Positions 1-13,590 are shown, numbered from the stretch's first letter. The stretch is 64,000 nucleotides of DNA from Sipunculus nudus (GCA_026874595.1 CM049310.1:50593058-50657057); one strand, 5' to 3'. The notes: a model not told the origin generated them from the letters alone. Numbers and translations are program-made.

Positions 1-2645
1 TAATCAATTTTAGTTAAAGGGCAAGTTAAGGAATAATTTCTTCTAGCTGTGGTATAAACACTGTCATGAAGATTCTGGTGGAGTTTTAGGAAATATGGCC
101 GCTGGATTTGTGGACGGCAGATATGTAACAGCTGCGTCATGATGGGTGGCGTATTTTAACAACCACGGATCTGTAAAACCGTTTCAGCTGCGCCATAATC
201 TCTCTTTACCATACTTCTCAGCAGGTGATATAAACAACAACGGCAAGGGGCATTACGTGTGACTAAGGAAGGCCATGTCACTGGCCGGCAGCTGACTGAC
301 TGTATATGGATTTATGATCAGAACAAAGGCAAACAAATGGAGCATTATCCGTCAACAGTCTTTATCTGTCAACTGCCGCTGTATCCGGGTTTATGATCTT
401 TTAAACCACGAGTCGGGATGTATTGAGGAAATGGTCCTTCTAATCTACTCTGTGCAGATGAGGTTTCATGATAGTTGGTTCGGATAGCCAGACAGACAAG
501 GTGACGTGCTCAGAATTCTCCGGGAATATAAAAAAAATCCTTCCATATTTGCGTCTTTCGGAAAAGGTTTACGCTTCCAGTGTCGGTGTTCATGCACCGA
601 AGCAGCTTCTAATAATACTTAGAGAAGATGACGTTTGCACACCCGGTTGTGGTTTAATTAACTTTTAGCCGTTGGTGGGAGTCTTGGTGGGAAGTTACTA
701 CCCCGGCGTTATACTCAACAGATAATGCTAATCCGTCACATAAACTATTGAAGATAGGCCAAATGGCCTTATGCAAACGTCGTCTTTCATAAAATACACA
801 TTTTATCACCGCGACACCTGACGAGTGGAGAACGTAATTATTTCAGCCTATCAGATTAGTCCGTTATCCACAAACTTCAGCGGGTTGGGCCTTATGTATA
901 GCCGTGATCATTTGATTTATCGCTCTATCCCAGTGTGGTGCTATAAATATGACAGCCTCGGCAAAAAGTAACATGTTTTGTCAAGCTCATGCACTATACG
1001 ATAATGAATATTACTTTTCAAGATTGGTTATTTTTGTTGTAGATTGGTTCTCGCTCAGCCTTGTCCTCCTTGCGGCCTTGTCATTATATGAAAACTTCTG
1101 GTGGAAATCAAGATCTTAGACTGGTCTCCGCTGATGTCCATACAGATAATAAAACATAGATATTCAAATAATTTCTTTGTAACAGATAATTACATTTTTT
1201 ATATTAAGACCATTGGACTGTCTTCTTGTAGCACAAATTCTCAAAAAAAAAACAAGTTTAAGTAAGATTACGACAGGCTTCAAAATAATTTTAAATTTGC
1301 TGGGCGCAATAAAAGCGAAAATTACCATAAAACGGATACTTGAAGTCTAGATATTTCCTATTCCTATAAAATCCGACACTCGTGTGCCTTTGAGATAATA
1401 CAATATAGAATATAAGACGATTTTCTTTCTTCTTAATCAACTTTGCATATTCAATTTATCTATTCTGTAAAATACTGCCAAGTTAAAGTGAACCCCTCGA
1501 AAAAATTCACATTAACTTTATTTACTGCGAAATCTCAATCCGAGGGTACTTTATAACCGAACCACCCCTATACCCATCCCGAAAAAAATCCCAATAGGAT
1601 TCTTCAGTCTATCGGCTGAAGATGTATATTCAATATTTACACTTTGCTCTTTTTTATTGAGGAAATCATGTCACAAAATTTAAGTTGGTTCTTTTATATA
1701 AGAAAAGTCTACAGATATAATATGCACTGGAAGTATATGAACAGTTGACCATAGCACTAAAACATTGCTCTCTGCCTTGATAATGAGAAATATGTGCACC
1801 GTGTTCATTCGGAGACCGAAATAGGAAGAAAAAGAATGATTACCCAAGATAAATATCTAACATGCCCACTTTTTTGGGGGAACCAGATGGAATTTTAGGT
1901 GTGATTTTCCAAGTGCCCAATTTCAAATGAGAAATGTAACCACTCTATTGGATTCGGGCCAGAAAAATGAGTTGAAGAGAATGACTAGGGCTTATAAAAT
2001 ATGTAAAATTTCCACTCAATGTGAAGACTCAAAATAGATCTCTGATATGATTTTGTTGGAATGCATTTCCTCCGCAATCTAACGTAAATATCATCCCATT
2101 AAAGTGGACATCCATCTTCATATAAATTTCCACTGTCGCGCCTTCGGCAATACCCTTTACAATAAGAGACCTCGGACAAGTCTAGCAAAACAGAGTGAGT
2201 TATGATAGGAAAAAATTCACACAGTCGTCATGAATCAATATGTGGATCAATGAAATGGCCACCTCCGTCATTCATGGGGTGTTAAGATCAATATTGCATA
2301 GAAAATTACAGTTGTGTAGAAAATTTCACCACCATCAATCTCAGTTACTTCTACTGCTAGAATATGATCTGCCGGGATATAAATAAGAAATAAGCTTTAA
2401 ACCTATCGAAATATGCCACGGAAGGAAGTTACATTACAGAAGAAAGGAACTAAAGGTTGGTGATTTTCTTAGATTCAGGCGATAATCGTGCGAGCTAGCG
2501 AGGAAATCACCCGAGCGTGACGTACGTTTTAGAACAGTGGGGATTTAGGGAGTAGATTTGATGACATGGTATTCGAAATAACTTTAGATCAAACTCGCAT
2601 ATGTAATAAATATAAAAACAAACATTTTGTAGCAGCAAGCCTTGG

Positions 2646-2895
2646 TGCCTTTTCATTGTTTACGAAATAACTTCTCACTAGATGCGGGAAAACACAATTA
2701 ATTAAAAAAAAACTTAATCAGAATTTAAAAAAGGTTAAATACATTATAGAAAACCATTATAAAGCACATGTTTTCGTGCCTTTTCATTGTGTACGAAATA
2801 AATTCAAGAACCGGGAAAACACAATAAATTAAAAAAACTTAACCAGAATAAAAAAGTTAAATACAATACAGAAAACTTTTATAAAGAACAAGCTT
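2646..2895. repeat. 131-bp tandem duplication
   Basis: The motif TGCCTTTTCATTGT(T/G)TACGAAATAA starts at 2646 and again at 2777. The following 'GGGAAAACACAAT', 'AACTTAA(T/C)CAGAAT' and 'GTTAAATACA' blocks are repeated in the same order, so two diverged copies lie head to tail. Confidence 0.85.
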
Positions 2896-3159
2896 ATAAG
2901 AAAGTAAAGTAAGATAATGCTCTGTTTAAAATAGATCGAAGAGAAATTACCTCGGCCATAAATTGGGTAGAGGTCATGTTTTAAGACTGAATGCTTTGTT
3001 TTGCAAAACGATCAAATTCAAATATTTTGCCATCTTCCATTAAATTGTACAGTTGGTACAGTTCCCTGCGGAAAACAATTACATTAATTTCTCTTTCCAC
3101 ATCTGAGAGAAAGCAAATCATAGGATCATGAAAATGTAGGCATAATTTCTACAAGAGAG

Positions 3160-3260
3160 GCATGATTGGCTCAGTGGCAGCATTTATGGCGCTCTGATGC
3201 AGCTATCTACCCCGATCAAATCCCATGTTAAGAGAGAGACATGTGGGTTAATATTCAGGC
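3160..3260 (+). repeat. tRNA-derived SINE-like fragment
   Basis: TTGGCTCAGTGGCAGCA resembles a tRNA A box, and CCCCGATCAAATCCC about 35 bases later resembles a B box (GGTTCRAATCC). The order and spacing fit a degraded tRNA-derived SINE head. The sequence does not fold as an intact tRNA. Confidence 0.5.
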
Positions 3261-4514
3261 TTAGATCTTCAATCTTTCCTCCGCAATTTTTTATAAGACA
3301 CTAAAAATACCGAAAAGACTACAGAAAACACACATGCACCAGATACGTCGTGGCTATACACCACACATTTAGAAATAACACTTGAGTGACAAACGAGGAT
3401 GTTTGGGTGTATATATTAAACTTGTTTATTTACATGAACGTAATATGACACATATATAAAAAGAGAACATCTATTAACGTAAAGTGTTTGAAAATGACTT
3501 AGTAACTCGATGCTAGTTACGCAGTCTTTCCAAGCTGTCAGATAAACTAACCGAGAATGAGTCAACACGCGCTGTCTGGTACAAGTGGGACAACTTACCT
3601 ACTGATAACACAGCCAGCCTCGTTTCCATCATTCCTGGGGATTCCTATTTTCTAAGGTAACATGATTATACACGCTAAAACTAGGACTATTAGGGTATAT
3701 GTGTATTTTACAACTTTCTTTGATAGTAAAAACATCATTTCATTTTTAAATTATGACTAAACACCATACAGACCAATCGAGATAAATCTTCTACTAAGGC
3801 AATGAGGCCATGCAAAAAAAAAATGAATCTACCGATTCGCCGCTCCATTTTTTATGGATAAATATTTTTTGCAAATGAAGACCAGGCCCTCAGTAATGTT
3901 TGCTAATTCGTGCTATGGCACAAATTCCTTGAAAGAATTCTTAAAGGTATGGAGAACGGATTAAATCTGGTGCTAATCATAAACACCATTTCAAGAATAG
4001 TAGTAATTTTTAAATCTTTTGGGCAAGCTGGCAAAATTCCACATATGGCGTCTCGACCGGTAAAGAAAAAAAAGGAGAAAGAATCGCTCGCCCGCAGAAT
4101 AGTTATAGTTCCCATAGAACAATACGTTTTTTTTTTGTGTGTGTGTGGCCTAACTAGAACGTTCAAGAATGGTCCATATGTTTCAATTCCTTCAATAGAA
4201 ACTCTTGGACAACGCAATGTGCCTATTAATTTCTTATCACAAATTTTGTTAATACCATGTGAAACCTTATTTTCAGGAGGACGATGCATACTACCAATGT
4301 TACATTATTACATTGCACTTCAGTATATGTGGAAAAAGGATTTGAATTAAGGAATACTTCGTGTAGATCGTCATAGTTGTTAGGAATTTATGGCGGATAT
4401 TGTTTTTTACGTTCGAACCCTAACTTTAAAGGAAACCTATTCCGATTTCTTGCGTCTTTTCACGAAAGATAATCCATGGAACCTCAAATATAAATAGGCC
4501 AGCAAACGGCGATC

Positions 4515-4895
4515 TCACAGGCTGTTCGTTTTGTTTATATCCACGTGTTTATAACATGTGGGGGCCGGCAAAAATATAATCCAAAGACATTCAACAAGGA
4601 CATCTAGCAGCTAGTCAGACGAACCTGAGTTTTGGGTGTTTTGCGACAATGAACCTTTCACTTTTTGCACCCGTGCAACCAGACTTTACCTTCAGTTACA
4701 ATGTTGTTCTGTTTGTAAACATTGGCGCATGTACCGGGTTTGCTAACAGCTTGAAAATAAACAAGCTCATATGTCCGTTACAGAGGCGTTGTAAGAACTT
4801 TTATTATAGGAATTACCTACAGGTTCTTGTACGCAGAAAAAGCCAGAAATCACATAAATTCGACAAAAATGGTAGGTGAACAGTTGTCTTTAACG
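4515..4895. repeat. Interspersed repeat family A, copy 1
   Basis: Shares CACAGGCTGT, CCA(C/T)GTGTTTATAACATG followed by TGGGGGCCG, CAGACGAACC(T/A)GAG, AAATAAACAAGCTC and a common GTAGGTGAA end with 12352-12685. The two copies are in the same orientation and diverged. No coding capacity or terminal repeats were seen. Confidence 0.75.
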
Positions 4896-5169
4896 TAGTA
4901 CGAGGAGCGAGAAAAAGGGAAGAGAAAAAGAGAGGTCATTGATGGGGAACCTCGTTGATTCAGATCCTGAAGTTTACACGTTGTATAACAAAGGGATCTC
5001 TCTCAAAGACAATAATGTGTGTACCGTTGGCATCTGGAAACACAGTTAATCTTCCTTTAAAAATGTTCGACGGTTTTTTTTATCTCTTTGAGTATGGTGA
5101 CCTGACGGCAGAAAAAGGCGGTTAAGACAATACCCATCGTAAAACAAAACAATTTTTACACATTGACAA

Positions 5170-5540
5170 GCCGTTTTTACCAGAGTACAATATAGTCTCA
5201 ATAGACTTATGTTTGTCCTTATACTGTAGATTTTTTCATATGACTTTGAGTCTCTGTAACGGCTAAGGACATTTGTTACGCACGTTAGTTCATGAAATTT
5301 CCCCTGCTGCAAATAACTACGTGTTATCGCCGTTTGTGATAATGGCCAATACATCTTTGAGTCTTGTTTTTCCTTTGCCGTTACATTTTGGGTTCTAAAG
5401 TTGTTACTGCTGGATAAAAAGTGAAATTAGTTTTACGTCCCTATGGACATCAGGAAGTTTTTATCACAAGCTCATCAGCTGACAAGCTGAATTTACTCTC
5501 GGGGAAAAATGTTTTGAATGAAGACTAATGTGTGAAAAAC
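5170..5540. repeat. Interspersed repeat family B, copy 1
   Basis: Shares 'TCTCAAT(A/C)GAC', 'GGACATTT', 'ATGAAATTTCC(C/T)CTGCTG' with 'CAAATAAC', and 'TTTTA(T/C)CACAAGCTC' in order with 7590-7935. It lies directly after family A copy 1, so the two may be parts of one longer element. Confidence 0.7.
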
Positions 5541-7589
5541 AGCTTAGGTCGCTTCGCTATCCTTTAAAGTTCTACTGCTCCTTATTTTTAAACACGTTCG
5601 ATAAAGAATTTACATTTATGTACATAATCCTCGACTCTCACCATTAACTCTGCGTAATTGCTTGCTTTAAACCTCTGTTATATGCAAATCTATTTTAAAC
5701 AATTAGCAAAACTTTACTTGCCTACGATATTTACATTTATTATGTGGCTTAAGAATATGTTCGTTGGGCATTAAAAGTGCATTTTCGTCTGTTACGAGAC
5801 CTAATATAAACAGATCATGTATGCGTGATGAACACAAATTTTGTCAAGGAGATAAAAAAATCAGATTCTGTAACACTAGGCATGTCGAGGGGAATGAATA
5901 AAGAAGTCAGTAGTTTTTTTATAAACAAATAACAATAATTTATTCTTAAAACAACCCTTACATTACAATATACTAAATCAATACAATTATACAGTAAAAG
6001 AGTGGTATAACAACAAATCAATACAATCGCGCAGTAAAAAAAAACAATGTGCACAGTACCTGGATACCACTACCGTCACAACGACAAGTTCTTCAAATGT
6101 ATACTCTCCGAGAATACAGTCTCATGTAAAGCTCTTGTAACAAACCAGAAAGTAAACTAGGGTCCAAACAAGACCCGTCACAAAATCCAGGAGAAAGTCT
6201 AAAGAAAATCTATAATTGCCGCACTCGTCAGATAAGTTTCCACAGACCGACACACACGCTTCTGCGTCCGCTTGAATCTTCTCTGCTGCTCTCTCTCGGC
6301 TCTAAAACACAGCCCCCTTATATAACTTTTCACCTCAAGCCGAGAAGCTTCTATTTCTCGAACATTCGAAGAACCTAAGACAATACACGGTAAACAGGCG
6401 TACAAGAATCATCGAGAAAAACGTCGCTGTGTCTCGACACACCAGGGTCCACACGTGACCTCGGCCAGGCGAGAAAGCCCAAGGCTAGCATGACAATGAG
6501 AATTCAACCAATACGGATTAAACTGAGAATGTAACATACGGCCCGGCGAGAGTGTAACTACACGAGTTACGCCCATGTCACACAATACAGAGTATCTGTA
6601 ACACTTCATATTAATATTTCAAGCCTTTTATGATTTAAATTTTTTTTTCCATTTTGGATCATGGCTCATAGGGGGCCTCCTGTCGCATAAAGATGATGCT
6701 ATCAACTGTTGGTGTTGTGGCCATATTTACCTGATCTCCGTAGAGCAGTATTCATGTATATGACGTTGTTGGCCCCGAGCTGAAATGTAAGTATTCGGAC
6801 TTCCCCGCAACGGACCAATGAGCGAGGCCTTTACAAAAGGATTACGGCGGTTGCCGATGGGCGATATTTTCCAAATCCGGCATGATTGCAAATCACAGAG
6901 TCCTTTATTTGGATAACAGGAGAGTCAACAGCCACCACTTGGTGTTTCCCGATCTGACATGATCTTGTCAAAAATAGGCAAAGACCACAAGGAATCTCTT
7001 GGATTATACGATGTAGAAGTCCTGTAATCTTAGTGTATGAGTCAGGTCAATTTGTCTTTGCTTTCTTGAAACTACAGTGTTCTGACAAGAAGTTTCATTA
7101 GCAGCTCTATAGCAGGATCGATATATTGATACGGACTGAATCACCACACTTGTGCATGTTGTATGCCCGTGTCGATGACACATGTCCTACAGACAATATT
7201 TCTTAATAGGCCTTATTCTCCATTTCGTATTCGTTATGTGGGTTATTAACATAACACTAGTTGAGCATGCCATTTCTCAACATTAGAGTACCATTACAGT
7301 AATGACAGCTTGAAATGTTATGTAATATCATAATAATTGTTTTGACAAATACTGATCTTATTTGTTTTTTTTTCTAGTAGTATAATGTACGGGGCTACAA
7401 ATAAGCAATTACCAGTTAATCATCTGTATTCAGGAACATTACGCAAATGGCAAATGAAGTACAATGTAGTAAACACATTCACGTGATTTGGTCAGTGTAT
7501 TTAAGACCGTAACATGGATTTTAATCCACGCGGCTGTAAAAGCCCCGAATCATAGAACAAAATAGGTTGCTCACACATTATTCGGCCAT

Positions 7590-7935
7590 TTTTTTTTATT
7601 ATTGTATAATATGATCTCAATCGACTGTTGCTAGTTTTACCCTGCTGTTTTATTTTGCAATACAGCTTCAGGCCGCTTAAACAACAGAGGACATTTTTTA
7701 AGCACGTAAGTTATATGAAATTTCCTCTGCTGCAAATAACCAAGTGTTAAACCGTTTGTAACAATGACCAATTCATCATAAAATATAGTTTTTTCCAGTA
7801 ATGTCATGGGTTCTAGAAGTCGTTACCGCTGGCTTAAAGGGAAATAAGGTCTGTGGTCCATGTTGAAAGTTTTACCACAAGCTCGAAAGCTTATAAGCTG
7901 CCCTCGTTCTCCTAATAATGTTTTATAAATAAAGA
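7590..7935. repeat. Interspersed repeat family B, copy 2
   Basis: Same-orientation diverged copy of 5170-5540. Confidence 0.7.
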
Positions 7936-9569
7936 TGTATGCTCATCAGTTGAAAAGCTATAGGCAGCTTTGAGACCCTTGAAAAAAATCACTTGTTTTT
8001 GTAACCAAGATCTTACAGAAAGAATGTAACATTCTTGTGCAAAAATCCTTAAATATGCCCTTAAATCATATAATGTACTTGATCCGTCATCGCTGAATAC
8101 AAATGCATTTTGTTCAACCTTTAACATAGACCATAACACAATGTTTTTTTTTAAAGTTGGCAAAATGCATTTGTTCAATTTCGACATTGAGAATAAAACT
8201 AACATTTGTATTCACATACTTTGGTGTTATAGAGTTATCTTATGTCAGCCCTTCCTAGAATATAGTTCAAATGGTATTGACCTCAAAACAGGGTAAAAAT
8301 GAAACCAGTTTTTTTTTTTTTTAAGTTTGCAGTATTTTTTGTGGGTGATTTCCATTCAAGCGTTAGTGCGCAATGTTCAGTAAGTCATAGATTATAACAA
8401 CATCTGACATATTCAATCACTTACACGTAGGTATCTACTATGATTTTTAAGTAGCTATTTGCGATTAAGACCTTTATAAATAGTCAAAACTATAACTATT
8501 TCATACATCTTAGCTTAAACCTGCACACCGAGTTGGCAGCTACAGATATAGTAACTTACTACCTCTGCCTTGGACACCGACATAATTGTGTAAAACTATA
8601 CTTATCACATTTCTTATCTGATTGTCAGAGCTTATTCGGGATGGTTTATATTTTTATATTCCTGCCTGTTTATCTGGCTTAATCTGGAAGTTAAAAAAAA
8701 CTAAGGTCTACAGATTTTTTGTTTAATTGCATGTTGCATGTCAGCAGTGGTTTGATTTTACAGTAACGAAAGAGATCGGCTTACTACCTGGGACAGGAAA
8801 AGCTAAACGAGGCTTATGTTTGAGGAAGTGTATGAGCGCATGCCTGGAATTTATAAATGAAAAAAAAAAAATACAGCGGGAACACAACAAAATGGAGATC
8901 TACGGGATGACCATGTTTGATTGTATTTACTCTTTTCTATTGTAAATATCGTTCTATTTTTAAAAATGCCCACTTCTGTGTTATCTTCCCCATAACCACA
9001 AAGGTCATTCTAATAATATCTGAGGACAATGCAAGCCATTTTAATTGAGTTATTGCATGACAGATCACGTACATCCCCCTGATAGGCCCTAATTGTTAAG
9101 GAATATATACACTATTAAATCTATATGAATCTATGTAGAATTATGATTTACCAACGAAAATATTCTTTTTTTGCTTATCTAAAACTGATCTAGTCTGCTT
9201 TCCTTTCATTTCCGAAAAACCCAGTACCTTTCATATAAAATTTGTTTACTGAACGGTTACAGACTGCACTTGTAACGAAGGCTTTAATAAGTTCTCCAGA
9301 AAGACCTTCGCGACAACAGGAAATTATGCTAGAAGGTATCAAATTAAAACGTCTCGGAAACCGCTGTTATATGGTTTCTCACAATTAAATTTGTATGCGT
9401 ATTTCCAGTATTTGCCATTCTGCTGACGTGTTCCGCCATTACTCATCAGGTATTGCCTGTTCGCTGAAATGGGTTAAAAATAGGTGCCAAAATATCTAAA
9501 ACGTCGGCGAGGAAACGTCATTCTTTCATCTTTAATTATTCAAACTAACGAGATGCCTATATTTTCAAC

Positions 9570-9710
9570 ATGCGACCTGAGATACCGTGTTATACTGTAC
9601 GCAAAATGGCAGGTACCGTAAGCAGTTTTGAAAATCTGGGAGAAATATACCTGTCAGGGTTCGTTAGGCGCGGGGATGCGACGCAACAATACTCAGAGAA
9701 CAGCGTCCTG
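9570..9710 (+). CDS. Candidate first coding exon of an unknown gene
   Basis: An open frame from ATG at 9570, with a second ATG at 9606 in very good context (GCAAAATGG), runs to a consensus donor CTG|GTGAGT after 9710. From the second ATG it reads MAGTVSSFENLGEIYLSGFV and then R-R-G-D-A-T-Q-Q-Y-S-E-N-S-V-L, 35 codons ending in phase 0. I do not recognise the peptide and cannot identify a following exon. It could also be an upstream alternative exon of the receptor, but its phase 0 end does not fit receptor exon 2. Chance is a real alternative. Confidence 0.2.
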
Positions 9711-11399
9711 GTGAGTATCTATCTGTGTAGAGTGTTAGGTGGCAGGTGACATGTATCGACATGATTTAGAGCGGGGTTAATTTTTGGGACTCTTTTGTGA
9801 TCAAACATGTTCTGAATAATGACAGAAAACTCATAATGATTATATATTTGTGCTGAATGGCTGCTCGTTTATATCTAGATATACATCAAAAGTTAGAATT
9901 AAATAACTTATAATAAACGTTTTTACCCATAGATTAATCTTGAATATGTGCTGGGGTTTGAAACCCCCTCTAAAGTTATGTCATTATTAGGTATTCCCAG
10001 GGGGATGCGCTTATCACGCGTACAAAAATCGCTCCTAAAGCGATTGCTCACGCGTCACACTTGACGCTCGCGTAGCGCTCGCGTTTGTGTGTTTTGGGCT
10101 TAACCCTATCACTTAACCACTCCTTGCTGTGGCATGGTTTTCCTATATATTAGGGTATTTGCACAGGGCAAATGTGCTCCCAAATGAGTTCAGACCAATT
10201 TGAGCATTGTAAATCCATATATGCTTCAGCAAATAGGGACCAGAGTTCTTTAAATTTCTTATTTCCAAAGTCCCCACTAGGTTAGAATATTTTTAACAAT
10301 TTTCTTTACCCTAACTGGGAAATCCATAAATCATCATTATCAATTCATCTATGAGACAAGGTGTGTGTTAGATGCATTTGAGGTTGTCATGATATTCATG
10401 ACATCGGGAGTAAACGTATTACTGTGAGAACAGCACCGAATTGAAGACATGATGCCAGTGCTATAGGGAAGAAAATAAACGTCAAAACGGCGTGATCTGG
10501 TGTCTAGATTTTTCGCTGACGGCTGCTGTAGTATATAAAAGGTTACGTTTTATACATTGTTATAGGGTCAATAACATTTGAACTCTATTATAGGAAGGGC
10601 TGACATGTGGAACACTCTGTAAACACCAATTTAGTACCGGCAAAGTGTATCGTTAGATGTCTTGGAATACATTTGACCTGGGGACTAAACAATGCAAACC
10701 CATGCCGGCAGAATGCCATGTACGCAGAAATGGAATTGTAAGAAACGGATATTTGTACAAATGGAAGCTGTTAAAAAGAGATTTGTACAACGAAGGTGAA
10801 AGTGGCTCATCGGTGAACGGCGCCACCTTGCGGAGGGTTTATTTCCCCTATGAAATCACTGAAAACTTGGCTCTTGCAAATAGGACAATAAAAGGTACCC
10901 AAATGCATAGATAGTTGGAGTATGGTTCATTTTTCTGTATGCGTCTGTCTTACCGGAACAGATTACAAGGGACTGTTACTGCCGTTAATGTCTGTTCCAC
11001 AATCTGCATCCTTGCTGCTTTCGGCCTGTGGTCCATCATAAGGCGTCAATCTGGGATAGAATTATCAAGTTTCAGTTAGTTTGGTGGTCAGGTTCCCTGT
11101 GGCTTTTGTGTATATTCGATTTACCGCCCATCCCGTCTAAATGTATGACTTATTCTATTCCCTGTCCCGCCAGTAAAGATTTACAGGCCTCTTTATCTGA
11201 TTTCTGGGCTTTTCGCTAGACTTTTTTCTTAAATCGCCATCTTCCAAACCATGGTGTCAATTGCTGATACCCAAAATGTGCACAGATTATTTGGTTTCTC
11301 GTCTCCGATGTGATATATTACTGCATTTGCATACTCCCCTTGGCTGTGTTTATCACTCTTGATGTTGCTGATTCTGTTTAGTCACTGTCAAAACAAGCT

Positions 11400-11960
11400 T
11401 GTTAAATGTGAAGTGTTGTTGACATTGTCGAAATCCTATCATTTACATGCTGAGAATGTTCAGCAGTTCCCAGTTCATATGCTACCATTTTCAAAATATC
11501 CAGGTTTTGCTGCTGAGATTATAAAACTTTTCGGTTAGATGTGGACATATTCACAATTTCCTGGTTCAGTCGCTTAGATTGTCACACTGTCCTGCTTTAG
11601 ATGTTAACATTGTCCAAACGCTTTAGATCAGATGTTGACATTGTTAAAAGACATTAGGTTAAGACACTGACATTGTGAAATTGTGTTTTGGTTTACATGC
11701 TGCCATTGTCAAACCGTCCTGGTTTAGTTGCTGACATGGTCAAAATGTCCTGGTTACACTGTCAAATATCTTAGATTAGATTCCTACTTTGTCAAATGTC
11801 CTGGTTTAGCTGATGACATTGTCCAAACGCCCTAGATCAGATGTTGACATTGTTAAAAGGCAGTGGGTTAAGACAATGATATTGTGAAAATGCTCTGGTT
11901 TACATGCTGACCTTTTTCCAACTGTCGTAGTTTAGAATCTGACATTGTCAAAATGACCTA
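11400..11960. repeat. Degenerate tandem array with higher-order period
   Basis: The basic unit, about 35 bp, reads roughly 'GACATTGTCAAAATGTCCTG' then 'GTTTAGATGCT'. On top of this a block of several units recurs: TGTCCAAACG at 11611 and again at 11820, period 209, followed by the same run of variant units (CAGATGTTGACATTGTTAAA and so on). This is a small higher-order repeat. Confidence 0.8.
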
Positions 11961-12170
11961 GAGAATGGGCTCAACAACATTCTGGTTAAAACTCTTTTCA
12001 CGACAATGACCACGACACACGTGTTTACTAATTACTGTTCAGGGTTTTTTATCACATAAAGATCTTGTCGAGACTGTATACAGGAAATATCCATGTTTCT
12101 CTGATGACACAGGATGTGTCTCTACGTTATATATATATGATACAGCAAAGGTGCAACTGGTGAAGCCGTC

Positions 12171-12186
12171 GGGGGGGGGGGGGGGG
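12171..12186. repeat. Poly-G tract (16)
   Basis: Homopolymer. Confidence 0.95.
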
Positions 12187-12351
12187 CTGTTTTTAACAGG
12201 TACCTTTACTTGTCCAAACTGCGACCATGGTGGTACGAAAGTGACGTAAAGAACAAGATGCATTTAGAACAGATCCACCTATATTAAAGTGGCCTATTAC
12301 GATATCTGACGTCAACCTAAAAAAAGGTCAGAAAACGCGAATCAAATATCA

Positions 12352-12685
12352 CACAGGCTGTCTGGTTTGTTCACATCCATGTGTTTATAACATGTGGGGG
12401 CCGCCAAAATACTCAGAATACATACAATGACAACAAGCCAGACGAACCAGAGCTTTGCAGACATCGTTTTGCTAATAGTGACCTTTAAACTTCCGCACAT
12501 AAGCAATTAACCACCCTGGCTAACATGTTTTGTTGTGTCAACATTGCTGTGTTTCAAATAAACAAGCTCGTATATCCATCACAGAGGGATTTTAAGAATT
12601 TTTCTCAACAGGAATTACTTAGATATCATTAATATGTATACTTTAATTTGTACATATAATGTAGGTGAATAGCTGGTTTTAAAGA
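12352..12685. repeat. Interspersed repeat family A, copy 2
   Basis: Same-orientation copy of 4515-4895, about 50 bp shorter through small deletions. Confidence 0.75.
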
Positions 12686-12947
12686 AATTGTTCTGTTACT
12701 GTTGTAATATTAAACCCAGACCACTGGTCAGCAGATATCCCAATTCGTACATTCATGTACGTGAGTGGGTCCTTTCTTTGTTGACAACCAAATTTGTAAT
12801 TGTTCCATAAAAAAGTGAACAATAACACGTTCAGTTATGGCAATAAATGAAACAAACAGAATGTATCTTTAGGCCTATTCTACGCGAAAATTTTGTAATA
12901 TATATTATACATCAAAGTAGAATACACATATATATAATGGTCAGAAT

Positions 12948-12952
<5 letters not shown>

Positions 12953-12978
<26 letters not shown>

Positions 12979-12990
12979 ATTCAGCCATTT

Positions 12991-13027
<37 letters not shown>

Positions 13028-13043
13028 GCAAAATGGCTGAATA
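12953..13043. repeat. (TA)n microsatellite with an embedded perfect inverted repeat
   Basis: TTCAGCCATTTTGC at 12980-12993 is exactly complementary to GCAAAATGGCTGAA at 13028-13041, with (TA)n between and to the left. It could extrude as a hairpin. Confidence 0.9.
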
Positions 13044-13099
13044 GCAATTTTGTCATTTTCTTTATCACTTCCGCGTGACCACAGCATCATCAACTGTCC

Positions 13100-13590
13100 C
13101 TTAATTATGGAATGACATTTAATACCGACGTTTCTTCAGAGTTGTCACTTTGAAATATCCTTATTTGTATGCAATATATCGTACCAATAAGTACAACATT
13201 TAATGCCAGCGTTTCTCATAGATATGTCAGCATCATATAGTTCTTCATGATATGAAATATATCATATGATTAAGTATATCATTAAATGCTATTATGACCT
13301 GACAACCTGTTAACTTGAAATATTCCTTCGATATATAAAATGTATTGTTCACCAGTGTTTCTGTCGGATATGTCAACTACATAAACTGTATGGAACGTAT
13401 CATATTCTTAATTAGAATATTTAATGTCGTTGTTTCTTCTTGGTTTGACACCTTTGTACAGTCCTTAATTGTATGAAATACATCATGTGCTTAAGCATAT
13501 CACTTGATGAAAATGTTTCGTCGAGATCTGTCAGAGTAAAATATTACTAAAAATATACCATGTTCTTAATACGCAATTTAATGCCAACGT
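13100..13590. repeat. Degenerate minisatellite array
   Basis: Variants of 'TTTAATGCCAGCGTTTCT', 'GATATGTCA', 'CTTAATTGTATGAAATATATC' and 'CTTAAGTATATCA' recur in that order about every 80-105 bp, giving five to six diverged units. Confidence 0.75.

Larger units (their letters stand above)
1..9569. other. Non-coding region, left part
   Basis: No gene recognised. It contains a 131-bp tandem duplication (2646-2895), a SINE-like piece (3160-3260) and two interspersed repeat families (4515-4895 and 5170-5540, the latter repeated at 7590-7935). An open frame at 3910-4350 is mirrored by one on the opposite strand and resembles no protein family I know. Confidence 0.6.

Noticed and set aside
3910-4350. 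146-codon plus-strand and 128-codon minus-strand open frames over the same bases
   Set aside because: No family features, homopolymer-driven Lys and Phe runs on both strands, no splice or promoter context. Likely chance.
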